Both the position numbers and the translations under genes were made by a program. 64,000 nucleotides of DNA from the NCBI GenBank assembly GCA_020726505.1, contig JAHLEZ010000021.1, forward strand, positions 806,001 through 870,000, given 5' to 3'. This stretch comes from Leptodontidium sp. MPI-SDFR-AT-0119 (taxonomy: Eukaryota > Ascomycota > Leotiomycetes > Helotiales > Leptodontidiaceae). The notes beneath the pieces were generated by a model. It was not told the origin of the DNA, searched no databases, and was given only the letters and a program-made list of their open reading frames with translations. Shown here piece by piece: positions 46,265 to 56,953 of this stretch (the first letter of the stretch is position 1; the number at the start of each line of letters is the position of its first letter).

Positions 46265-49123
46265 ATGGCGACGACTGTAGTCAAAGCCGTAAGTCTCAAT
46301 CTCCAATCCGGATCTCGAAGCTCCAGTCCAAAACCTTCAGCTAACAAATCACAGACCGAGCATGTCCTCGTAGAAACTGCAACCGCAGTCGTATCTTCCC
46401 TCGGCGCCGCGGCGACCGCCGAATTCAAAACTCTCGAGAGCAGCATCGCGCAAGAAGCCGTATCAGCAACCGACGACGATGTCTCGAATATAATCCAAAA
46501 AGTGGAGGGTGCGGTAGAGGTTGTGGTAGAGGAAGTGGTCAATGGCGCGGAACATGTAGTCGAGACTGTGAAGCAGCACCCGGAGTTAATTGCTGAGTGC
46601 GTTTCCCTCTTCCTACGTTGGGATTCTGGGGCATTGATCTAATAGATTTGTAGGGGAGCACTCGCAGTTGCAGTTGGCGTAGCGTCACTTGTTCAGCCTG
46701 AACTCATTGCTGGTGAAGTTGCTATTCTGGGGAAGATGGCTGCAGATAGTGCGAAGAAAACAGTTACGAAGATTGCGTCTGATGAGGGGGAGAAGATTGT
46801 TAAGGCTATCTCAAAAGATCTCGCTGAAGATGCAAAGGTCGAGGCTGAGAAGGATAAGCTGCAAGCCGAAGAGAAAAAGAAGGCTGAGGGTGGTGAAGTC
46901 GCTGTGGAGGGGGAGGCTCCAAAGGTTCCTGAGGGTTCTGAGGCAAAGCCCGTGGCTGAGGGCGAGAAGACCATTGCTATTGAGATCCAGAAACCGGCTG
47001 CAAAGACGGAGGAGGGAGCTGCGGATGCCAAGTCTGAGAAGGAGGCTGCGCCTGTGGAATTGAAGATCACGATTGGATCTGATGGGGAGATTAAGGCTGT
47101 TTCGAAATCAGTTGTTGAAGAGGCCAAGCCGGCGGAGAAACCTGTTGAGGAGAAGCCTGTGGAAGAGAAGCCTGTTGAAGCGAAGCCTGTTGCTCCAGTG
47201 GTAAGTCTCGAATCCTTTGTTTAGATCAAAATCTGACCTCGTCTAGGTTGCAGAGAAGACAGAGACACCAACCGCGAAGGAAGAGGTCCCAGCCCCAACT
47301 TCTCAACCCGCTGCACCTATTTCCGAAAAGTCTCTAGACTTGCCGAAAGATGTTCCTGCACCAGCCGAGCCAGAAAAGTCTATACCAGCGGCTGAGTCCA
47401 AGCCGGTGGAAGTCAAAGACGCTCCAGCACCAGCCAAATCCGAGAGTTCTGCTCCTGAACCAGCTCAGGCACCTGCTTCTTCCGTTCCTGTGGTAAAGGA
47501 AACTGCTATCCCGGTCACCAAAGAGGTTGTTCCGGCAAAGCCTGAATCCGAACCTAGCAAAGAATCACCTGCGGTCGAGAAAGAGCAAGTTAAGGAGGAA
47601 GCCAAGGCTGTCGAGCCTCAGGTATCAGAACCAGTGGCTGAGAAAGAGCAGCCAAAGGAGGAAAGCAAGGCAGTCGAGCTTCCTATATCGAAGTCAGGGG
47701 TTGAGATTGAAACTAATACTGAGCCTGCACCATTGACGAAAGCTGTTGAAATCTCAAAACCTGCCGAGGAGATTTCGGTGGCTCCTATTGCTGCTGAGCC
47801 CAAGGAAGTCGTGCAACCGGAAATCTTAGCTGAATTGGGAATTGTCCATAGTGAGGTAGCGGAGGAGCCTGCAAAGACTGTACTTCCTGAGGAGAAGCAG
47901 GAAACTGTGGTTCCTCAGCCTGAAGAACCTGAAGCAAACTTCGTCGAACAGCTCTTACACCGATCGAATTCCGGAGAGCCGATTATCCCTGTTGAGGAGG
48001 TTCAAGAGGCTGCTTCCTCACCTCAACCAGCCATTGTCGAGACTATTCCAGACGTCAAGCAGGCGCCAGCAGTCGAAGCGAGCACCGTTGTGGACTCAAA
48101 GACAGAAGAAGTCACAGCTGGATCAGAACAACCCGTGGAAACCATTGCCCAGAAGGAACCTGAAAAGCCCGAACAAGTTCCCGCAACTACCCAGTCAGAG
48201 GTTGCAGCTTCTCCCCAGCCAATCCAGCAGGATATCCCAGAGGTTAAGACGGCTCCAGAACCAAGCCAGGTATCTTCGGATGAAAAAGCCCCCATCCCCT
48301 CCGCAATTTCCCAGGCAAAAGACCTAGCAGTCTCTGCTCTTGAATCGAGCTCGACCGAGTCTGGCCCTACTTTGGTAACCGCTGCGGCCTCAGTTACGAA
48401 TATCACCAAAACCACTACTACAAAGACTGTCGAGGTGCCATCTGATCCAGGTGTGCCAATGGTGACCGTTAGCCAAGAGAGTTTGGATATTCTTCATTCC
48501 AGTGAGTTACCCTTTCCTTCCCCTGTCCCTGATATGTAGGCAGCGCTAATCAGAACATAGAACTCGACGCAATGCATGAAGCCATCCAACTCATCACTAG
48601 GACTCTTGCTACACATTTGCCAGCACCTCAATCTCCGGTCCCTGTCATAGCCAAGGAAATTGAAACCGAATCAGCTCCCGTCCCCATCGCACCAGCGGTC
48701 TCAGAGCCAGTCGCTCAAGAGCCAGAATCCCCCATCCAAGCCCAACCAACAACCAACACAACCTCAGGCGAAATCACACCAGTCCTCATCCCCACCCCTT
48801 CAGCATCAACAGAAACAGACTCACCAGCCGCCCCCGAAACTCAAACCACAGTCCCCAAACGACCAACCCACGTAAAGCGCGGCAGTGTAATCGGCTCAAT
48901 CGGGAAATTCCTCTGGCCATTCGGGGGGTCCACCGCCCCTCCCAAAGACACAAGTGTGCAAGTCAGTACTGTGGAGGTTAGTGGTGAGGTGGAAGTCGGA
49001 GCGGCAGGGCAGAAAGTTGGCTCGAAAGATGGTTCGAGTTCTACGGCGCCTGGGCCGGAGTTGTCGAAGGCGAGTAGTACGGTTGGGGTTACGGAGGTTT
49101 TGGCTACGCCTGTTGCTGTTTGA
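46265..49123 (+). CDS. Pro/Ala/Glu/Lys-rich low-complexity protein
   Basis: Five exons: 46265-46288, 46355-46596, 46654-47200, 47247-48501 and 48561-49123, total 2631 bases, 876 residues. The first exon encodes only eight residues. After a helical start (TAVVSSLGAAATAEFKTLESSI) comes a hydrophobic stretch GALAVAVGVASLV and then about 600 residues of disordered Pro/Ala/Glu/Lys sequence with short repeats such as KPVEEKPVEE. Near the C-terminus, SLDILHSKLDAMHEAIQLIT is a short predicted coiled coil, followed by VKRGSVIGSIGKFLWPFGG, a conserved-looking basic/aromatic patch. I know no function. It could be an organelle- or membrane-associated scaffold. The minus strand is open by composition only. 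Confidence 0.75.
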
Positions 49124-49459
49124 TTTGTGATTTGTGAATTGTGAGGGGTGAGAGGGGTTGTGAGAGGGTTTGGGGTGTGAGGGTGTGATGGGGAAGGATG
49201 GTGGATTGCATATTTTTCTGTTCTGAGCAAGCCAGGAGTTTTTTGTTCGCGATTCTGAGATACCACTCATGCTTTTGGTTGCATGAGTTTCTGGATGAGG
49301 CATTACTTTACTTTTACTTTAGCGTTGCATGACGATCAAATTGAGTAATTTTGGGAGTAGGATATTTGTGGGCTGTGGAGCGTGGAAAAAATAGTACAAG
49401 ATTAACCCGAGAATGAATACTAAGCTCTAACTTAACTTTCTATTCTATCAATCAAACCC
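49124..49459. other. intergenic, nothing recognised
   Basis: Convergent 3' flanks of the repeat protein and the aldolase. G/T-rich, no feature. Confidence 0.4.
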
Positions 49460-50613
49460 TCACTCATCCCCAAAAGGCGGCACCACAACCTCGCCCCTCA
49501 CCTCCCCAATCCCCCTCCTGTTCGCCTCCTCCAGAATCGCTTCTGTAGCCGTAGCGCCCACCCTCGTAACACCCAACGCTCTAACTCTTAATAGATCATC
49601 CAGCGTCCTCACACCCCCCGCTGCTTTGATCTGGATATTCTCGCTCGTGTGTTTACGCATCAACTCAAGATGACGAGTCGTTGCGCCGGCGTAGTTGTAA
49701 TCCCCACTAGGGAGTTTGGTGAAGCCGTACTGAATTGATTGGAATATTAGCACTTAGCGACGGATGGAATGGATGGTTGAGCTGTGGATAGGATGGGATG
49801 TTTGATCTTGAGACGTGTTTTTAGATCAAGACATTACTTGCATCTTTGAGAAGAATGGGTGAGAGTTTGTAGGTAGGTACATACCCCAGTTGATGTCTTG
49901 ATGAATGCTACCGGGATGGAACTGCAAATTTCGCAGAGCTTGATTATTTCTTCGTCGGTGAGATCTACGCACATGGCATCAAAATCAGTATCATCTCCTG
50001 CACTAGAAAAATCAAATCAAACAGAAACTTAAAATCAAACACACAAATCAACATAGAAATAAAACGATATTTCGAAAAGATATACATACAATCATTCTCA
50101 AAAATGACCTTCAAAACCGCACCCCTCTCCACCACAGTCCTATTAACCGTCTCAATCTCATGCCGTACAAACTCCCACTTCCCGCTCTTCACCCGCCCGA
50201 TATTAACAACCATATCGATCTCCTTCCCGCCTTCTTCGACCGCCCGTCGGGCTTCGAAGGTTTTCACTTCCAGAGTGGAGTTTCCGTGCGGGAAGCCGAT
50301 TACGGGACACAGAAGTATGGAGGGTGTGTCTTCGAGGGCTTTGCGAGCGAAGGGGATGTGGTAGGGTTTTATACAGGCTGGGGATGGGATGGGGGTGTTA
50401 GGGGGGTTTTGAGTGGCAGTGTGTTTGGTTATGGATGATACCCATGGATGGGTTTAAGGTATGAAGGTACAGACCTGTTTTCACGTTGTATTTCTTACAT
50501 ATCTGAAGACCGGCTAGGACTTCGTCGTCGGTCATGGTGGGGTGGAGGAGGGAGTGATCGATCATTTGAGCGAGGTCTGACAGGGATACTTGGAGCGTTT
50601 TGGGTCGACACAT
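49460..50613 (-). CDS. deoxyribose-phosphate aldolase
   Basis: Four exons: 50475-50613, 50090-50377, 49885-49964 and 49460-49729, total 777 bases, 258 residues, the expected size. It cleaves 2-deoxyribose-5-phosphate into glyceraldehyde-3-phosphate and acetaldehyde in the cytosol. Conserved parts: IDHSLLHPTMTDDEV at the start, VIGFPHGNSTLEVKTFEA, EIDMVVNIGRVKSGKW, the Schiff-base Lys in VAFIKTSTGYG (about residue 165) and the second catalytic Lys in IQIKAAGGVRT (about 204). Each splice restores these motifs in frame. The gene is convergent with the repeat protein and shares its upstream side with the RRM gene's 3' end, so it stands alone here. Confidence 0.93.
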
Positions 50614-50820
50614 TTTTAGAGGGATGGTGTTTGGATGGATAATTATGTGAAGTAGTATGGATTAGTATGAAGTAAGGTAGCGTATTGTGTATGTGTGGTC
50701 TTGCTTGTATTTTGATGTTGTCCAGGTAGGTGAAGTCAAGTTGACGTTGATAACCCCACGTCGACCCCGCTTTTAGCAGTTTACAAGTGCTACGCGAACA
50801 CCCCCCATGAGTTACGAGGT

Positions 50821-50830
50821 TACCTAGGTA
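50821..50830. repeat. TACCTAGGTA palindrome (copy 3 of 4)
   Basis: Upstream of the aldolase start and next to a CCTA-type tetranucleotide run (50831-50855). Confidence 0.5.
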
Positions 50831-50896
50831 CACCTACCTACCTTACCTACCTGCCACCTAAGGCAAGGCAGGATACAAATGGTGGCATGTTAATCG

Positions 50897-52272
50897 CTAG
50901 AGGATAACTGCATTGCTTTGCTTCCGCTGGTTAGTGGGTTGGTATTGTACAATGCTCACAGTGTCTTGAGGACAGCCCAGCCCCCTACTAGAAGTCGCTG
51001 GTAGGCTCTCGAGACTCTGCCTTCCGTCCCCTGTGACCCAAAGAACGGCATTTTTGAACTCTGACTTCACTATCCCATTTCTGCTTCCCATCAAGTTCCG
51101 ATAACGCCCTGTCAACATCTGATTCATTGACGAGTGTAACGAAGCAGAACTCCTTTTCGCTGCGTCACCCTGGTCGTTTGGAACCTTCAATGTGCTGATG
51201 GTGAAGATTTGGAATCCTTGAAACAACTCCTCGATATTTTTTACAGTGCTATTAAAGTCGGGAAACTTGGGCAATCCTCCCACGTATAGTCGTCTATCAT
51301 ATGCATTGCTGGGTGTGCTTGAAGCGACGGTGGCTTTGATTATCCCGTCCCATTTGGTCGGCTGGTTAAGAAATGTTGCCGCAACTGCCGCCTCCCCAGG
51401 TGATGCCAGTTGAACAAAGCAGTAATTGTGGTTCCCTTTCACGTTCAATTTCGATTCATATACCGAGATTTGCCTACCAAATACCTCAACTTCAAAGATG
51501 CTAAACAGCTCCATCATCTGCAAGTCTGCCTTTTCTTGGCTTTCGAATACTGGAAGACCTCCAACGTAGAGTTGACGTCCTTCTTCGGCGGCAATTGGCA
51601 AGGCTGCCGGCTTCTCAAGACGGTCTAATTGGTGGAGAGCAAGTCGAATTTCTATGGAGCTGTTTTCAGATCGGCTCATGGAGTTGCTGTTGTATCGTTC
51701 TGATTGGACTTCTTGTAGCTTGACATCGAGAGTCCAGTGTAGGAACCTTTGGCCATTATATTTTTGCATGACCGCCTCTGCCAACTCCCGGTATTTGAAG
51801 TCAACAAAGCAGTACGATGGATTGCGACCTGTCGTAGCGTCCACGGTTATCTCGATTCCCTCAATCACAGACTCAATGCCTTGGAACAGTCTTTCAATGT
51901 CCTTGCGGCTGGCGTCAGATGACAAACCTCCAATCCAGAGTCTTCGGCATTTCTCGACACATTGAGGAGCCTATTCTACCATTAATTTGCTTATCTTTGT
52001 TGCTTTTCTGCTGACTCTCTCACCTGCAATCCACCCATCGGCTTTCTGTGCCCACCACTCATTGACGACTTATTTTGCATGGGGCTCGACTGCTGGCCTT
52101 TATCCAACGGCGAACGAGGCTGGATTGAGTCTCGTCGGTTGTCAGTTGCTGGTGTAGCTGGTGGTTTTTTCTGGGTCGACGTGCTTGATGCGCCAGTTTT
52201 TTGAATGCATTGTGGTGGGCGGTTGGTGTTTGGCGTTGTGGTAAGGTCCAGGAATATCTGCTGGATCTTCAA
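50897..52272 (-). CDS. protein with three RRM domains, frame breaks and uncertain 5' end
   Basis: Two exons are firm: 52024 to about 52272, and 50897-51970, with an intron at 51971-52023. The first RRM is rebuilt by splicing (RRLWIGGLSSDASRKDIERLF; SYCFVDFKYRELAEA). The second is RQLYVGGLPVFESQE with NYCFVQLASPGEAA. The third starts RRLYVGGLPKFPDFNS, but its second half lies in another frame (EKEFCFVTLVNESDVDRAL), needing one extra base near 51162-51166; corrected, the protein would end at 50988-50990 instead of 50897. The N-terminal part is Pro/Ser/Thr/Gln-rich with no ATG in this frame. A second frame change near 52243 would join it to a longer Pro-rich upstream frame (FGRPGPIYILPPPANS). 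Likely an RNA-binding protein. The true start was not found. Confidence 0.65.
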
Positions 52273-55200
52273 TCAGTTGTTGTAGTGAAAGGGCTGTGCT
52301 TGGAGGCGAAGAATTGGGAGGCAAAGTAAACAGCTTTGGCGAAGTGGAGTTGGCTGGAGGAGGAAGAATGTAAATTGGACCTGGTCGTCCAAATGGTAAG
52401 GGTTCTGCTGGAATAATGGAGTATATCGATGTCTCGCTGGTAATCTGGGAAGGTGTTAAAATGGGTGAAGCCGAGAGAAAACATCTTTGCCTTTGGCTTT
52501 CGCAAGGAAATTAAGACCCTCGCCGTTTAGTGCTTCGTCCCTTCCATTCCCCAGAAAGGCATGCCCACGTGATCTCGCTTGAAGCCAGACGAGAGCCATT
52601 TGCCCTTCACGCCACCACGATTTCTTTTCCTCCTTCAATTTCGCAATTCCTTCAACAATCCTCAATGTTTGGATTCCGTCAACCAAATCAAACACAGCTG
52701 GCTTTCAATACGATGACAAGTATTTTGAGAATGCCGGACGTAACCTGATTCGTCCCTTTTCCGATTAGTCCTCCATCCGAGCTTTTTCTCAAGGTCATTA
52801 GCTGCGCCATAAGGGGTACTCACCGCCACATCACAACTCATTTCGCAGGCCAGTCAGGGTCGCATCGCATCTGTTCCTAGTCAGCGAGAGTTTCCACCTG
52901 CCAAAGTCCCTGGACAATCCCACGGATCCTTGAGGAGCTTGGAGCTATCGTCGAAGAAGAATTGACGCGTCAGATGACTCGCGTTCGTCATGCCTGTCTG
53001 CTAGATCCGGCATGGTCTTGGTACAACGCGAACACCTTTGGGCAGTGTCTGATATCCATTGCCACTTCTGGTTGTCGTGTTATGTGCCTAATATCCTGTG
53101 GTTCCAAGGTAGCGCTGGAACTGCTGCAACATCTCAGCAGCGGCTGAAGGAGCCAAGGAACGGGAAATATCAACATACGGAAAGCCGCTGGACATCCCCC
53201 TACCCCCGATATGCCCCGAGTGCAGGTACAGGAGATTTCAGTGTCGCCAGATGTTCAAGTGTGGTCCATATATGTCCAATATCCGGCTGTTATCCTCTTT
53301 GGATGATATTGGGATCATCTGTTCGATCTCGTCACTGGAGGGAACGAAAGGCGTGCGGAACCTCCGCCATACGGATGCTTTCCTGAAATTGAAACCTCCA
53401 CTCTTGGTCTATCGCATAGGGCCACCCTCTTGATGTCCCCTAGAGTCCAATCAAGTATGCGAACTTGATGCGCAGCTTGGAAGCAAATCACAGCCACAGA
53501 TCTCCCCAAAGTTTATTTCAACCTCCATGGTTCGGCATGGCTTCCTCCATATCTCATCTGGAAATCGACAGGTCACTCTGTCATGGTTCGCATTTCGGTC
53601 CCAACGGCAAAATGGAACTACCTATCCTTCCATACGTTGTCACTTGCAGGAAAATTCTGCATCTTTGCATGCTGTGTGTCTCCTCAAGCGTTGGCCTTGC
53701 CGTTCGCTGTGCAATTGGTCGAAATTCGATGCTGGTCCTTAATGTCGACGAGGCGAACAAGGCAACCAAACTAGAGACTTTTCATTCCTAATAGTAGCCG
53801 GGCGAGAGCATGCATGTGGCAGCGTGACCCTTGCAGTGACTGCAGGAAGAAATATAAGATGACAGCTCCCGCCTCTCAGAAAAAAAACTGTACCCTCCAA
53901 CAGGACTTCAACTAAAGGCGACAAACAGAAAACAAAAATTCACGATCTTTCTTCTGCATAATGTTTTGTATCCTCTCGAATTCTTCTGCGCCTCGAACTT
54001 AAGGTCGCTAAAATGTATGCAGGAAATCGCAGACGATGATTCGCTGGCTTTGCCACCACCCACACCAACAGAATGAAAGTCCTCACACCAAAGGAACGAT
54101 CGAATCAGGTCGCCACTGAGCCACCCACACGAGCCAAATTTCTCCCCGACCGACGGCGAGAGTGTCCAAGTTATAGCCTGTGCGGTCCGTCTCGTCTCGC
54201 AGAGCCTCATCTTCCATTTTCTTCCGGCTTTCAATCCCCCGTCTTGATATTTTTTGCTTAGGTCAAGGTGCATTTTTTTTTTCTGTCACGCATGTTATGG
54301 TCTAGTACCAGTGTCTAGATTTTCTACAGGTTTAGGATACAGGGAACGCCACCCTCTCCCCGCTGTCGAGAAAGTCCCCGCGATCATTCCAGCGACTGTC
54401 TTAAGCTGCGATTCACCTCTCTCCCCTCATTGTTCCGTTTATCGGAGGGAGTCATTAAGACCGAGTATTATGCTTTTGTAGCTGTTGCTTCTCGTATGTA
54501 TGTCGTACCCAGTGCTTTCTTTTGCGAGCCAATCAGCCCCCAGTCTAGTGACCCGGTGTGCGGTCCCTCTGCAGCAACGGCCTTATTCCTTATGGGTCCC
54601 TCGGCAGATGTGTGGCTTTCGTTAGGATGGTGTCCTCCTATCTTTTGTCTTAAGCTCAGAATGAACCAAGCCAACACGGCACAGTTCGAGTGTTCTGACC
54701 CATTTGTCCGGGACAAATCTGGTTCGCATGAGCTGGTATGGTTTTGCTTTGTCCCAGCATCACTTTGGAGAGAGGAGGTACGGAATCTGCAGGATTCTGG
54801 ATGCTCTGATCTGTACCGTTACTATCTTTGTCATCATTATCAACGATGTTAGTCTGCGAGAGGTCTCCGCTCGCTTTCCGCCGATCATCGTCCTTCAAGG
54901 AGGGGGTCCTCACTTGACTATTTACATTCTGCGATGCCAGCCATTCTGCATCAACCAAGCACGCCTGCAGCATCTACTGGGATCCTAGCTCGAGGAACTA
55001 CCAACAGCCCAATCAACTCTGGTCACGAGCACTTCCACCACGACCTTTGGCATCTATCAGTCGGCGATGGCGCTTGGAGTCGCTTTCGGGCGGAAATCGA
55101 GATACCATATCATTCTCAGCTATCCCTCCGGGATCGTGTCTGCGATGCACTTGCTCGTGGCCAGAACAAACATTCCGATTCCCCCTCGGCAAATCAGTCA

Positions 55201-55300
55201 GATCACAAATTACAAGTTCCCTTACTGAGACCGGGCAGGCACTAAATCATGGTCAAGCAGGTATGCAAGCCCTCGCTAACTTGGCAACTCGTCTGAGTCC
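52273..55300. other. region without a supportable gene
   Basis: It includes the unlocated 5' end of the RRM gene (probably up to about 52450) and, from about 54900, possible upstream exons of the paralogue at 55303. In between there are only short non-conserved frames. Confidence 0.35.
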
Positions 55301-55302
55301 TG

Positions 55303-56225
55303 ACAGTCCCAGAAATCATCATCCAGAACTTCGAGGTCCTCACAGCCTTCGAACTCATCCAAACCGTCCCATGGACCCTCGTCCTCCACTCACGCTGCAA
55401 CGCAAGCTTCTCCCGACCCTTCACCTTACGACAGTTTCCTGTTCGTTGTCAATGGTATTACTCTAAACGAAGACACCCAGGATGGAGGGATTCCGCCCCG
55501 GGCGGACAACATTGGCAGATGGCTTCCTCCAGCTTACGCGGCTGGTTTTGGTCCCCAAAATCCTGGGACTGTTTTCCGATGGAGGAACGGCGATATCAGC
55601 ACCGCCGCGGGATACGCGTGGGATGAGGGATATGGAAGGACTCCAAACGGGGGTACTCTAGACATATACAAGGCAACAACAATGTTTTGGTGCAATCCAT
55701 TCTACCAGTTCATGGTGGCATCGGGGGACGCGACGACAAGAGATATTGATCTCACGGGTCCAGAAGATACTTGGTATGCCATTAACTTCCACCACGAGGA
55801 GGGACTCTCTCGCATCGACTATGTAGCCAACCAGTACCTTGCCGGTAACGATCGCGGTTTCATTGCTGCCCTTGGGCTTAACTCTTATCGAAACTCGGAG
55901 GAAGATGCGCCTAAGTCTAGTGGTCTAGCTGGAAATCTGGCAATGTTGATTGGCTTGGTAGCTTTCTCCTGCAAACGTCGAGAACTTGACGCAGTTCTTG
56001 TTGGCGATCAAGCTTGGCGTGGCTACAGATGGCATGGCCACAATCGCTCCAGCGGACGTGAGTCATTTCAATAAGCAAAGAACAAAGTACAATACTAATA
56101 ACCACAAAGGAAAAGATGGAAGAGGCATGGTTGTTTCCGTTTACTGCGATCCGGACAACCCCGACGGGTCAACACACGAGGCACTGGATAGACTTGCGTG
56201 GAACAATGGTCACCTGTTGAAGTAA
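55303..56225 (+). CDS. uncharacterised fungal family, C-terminal domain (5' end unresolved)
   Basis: Last two exons are 55306-56057 and 56110-56225, with an intron at 56058-56109. The first begins at an acceptor (GACAG at about 55306) and is Ser/Pro-rich, then reads FLFVVNGITLNEDT, GIPPRADNIGRWLPPAYAAGFGP, TMFWCNPFYQFMVASGDATTRD, VLVGDQAWRGYRWHG, and ends VVSVYCDPDNPDG ... LAWNNGHLLK. The same order of motifs occurs in the gene at 61703-64000, so the two are paralogues. I could not find a convincing start: the upstream frames at 54934-55245 stop before the acceptor. It may be a 5'-truncated copy lacking the DUF6590 part. No function is known for the domain. Confidence 0.6.
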
Positions 56226-56953
56226 CGGGGTGCAACAAACACACTGAAACGAATATCATCGTACTTCATACTTACGCCGCTCGGATCATGCGCTGCCGCC
56301 GATGGCAATATTTACGTTGTGTGCTTGTTCCGTCGGGCCACGAAATATACCCACCGACGAATTCCCTTTTCCAGGATAGGTGTTAGGTTTGGAATATCTA
56401 ACATATTGTTTTACTCTGCACGCGTTTCTTTAGCCACCTTAAACACAATTAGTTGATGTGATCGATACGGTTGTTTGTGCTGTTTGGGTGGATTGCTGTG
56501 TTCTTGAACAAGTTGGAAATATGAAGGGACTCCCTATTATGAGCTTCACGAAATATTTAGTTCCTATATTCTGTTTGATGACAACATTTCAATACAATGC
56601 GAGTTCCACAAAATCGACACCTAAAGCTTTGTTGAATTTCAAATTGCCAAGTAATGTAGGTAGGGCTGCTAGGCTCACAATTATACACTGTGATCGTTTA
56701 CCTTCTCGCCACACACTACTGTAGCTACTCTCATCCCCTGGAAGTTGCAGTCCATTGGTGCCAACACACTCTCTAATTTTTCCAATCCGCCTGCCAATCT
56801 GCCTTGCATAATGAGGCGTAATATCCTGACCCAGTGCCGCTGTTCGCTCATCCTTGCCGCCCGCCCTCACGCCCCTTGAAACTCCACTTCCCTAATACAT
56901 TCTCACAATTCTTCCCTAACTCCACACCGGGATACGATAACACCTGAGGCAAG
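56226..56953. other. intergenic, NLR promoter region
   Basis: Nothing recognised beyond short frames. Confidence 0.4.

Noticed and set aside
46027..48415. Long minus-strand ORFs opposite the repeat protein
   Set aside because: They are Ser/Ala-rich shadows created by the biased codons of the plus-strand gene, which has consistent splice sites.
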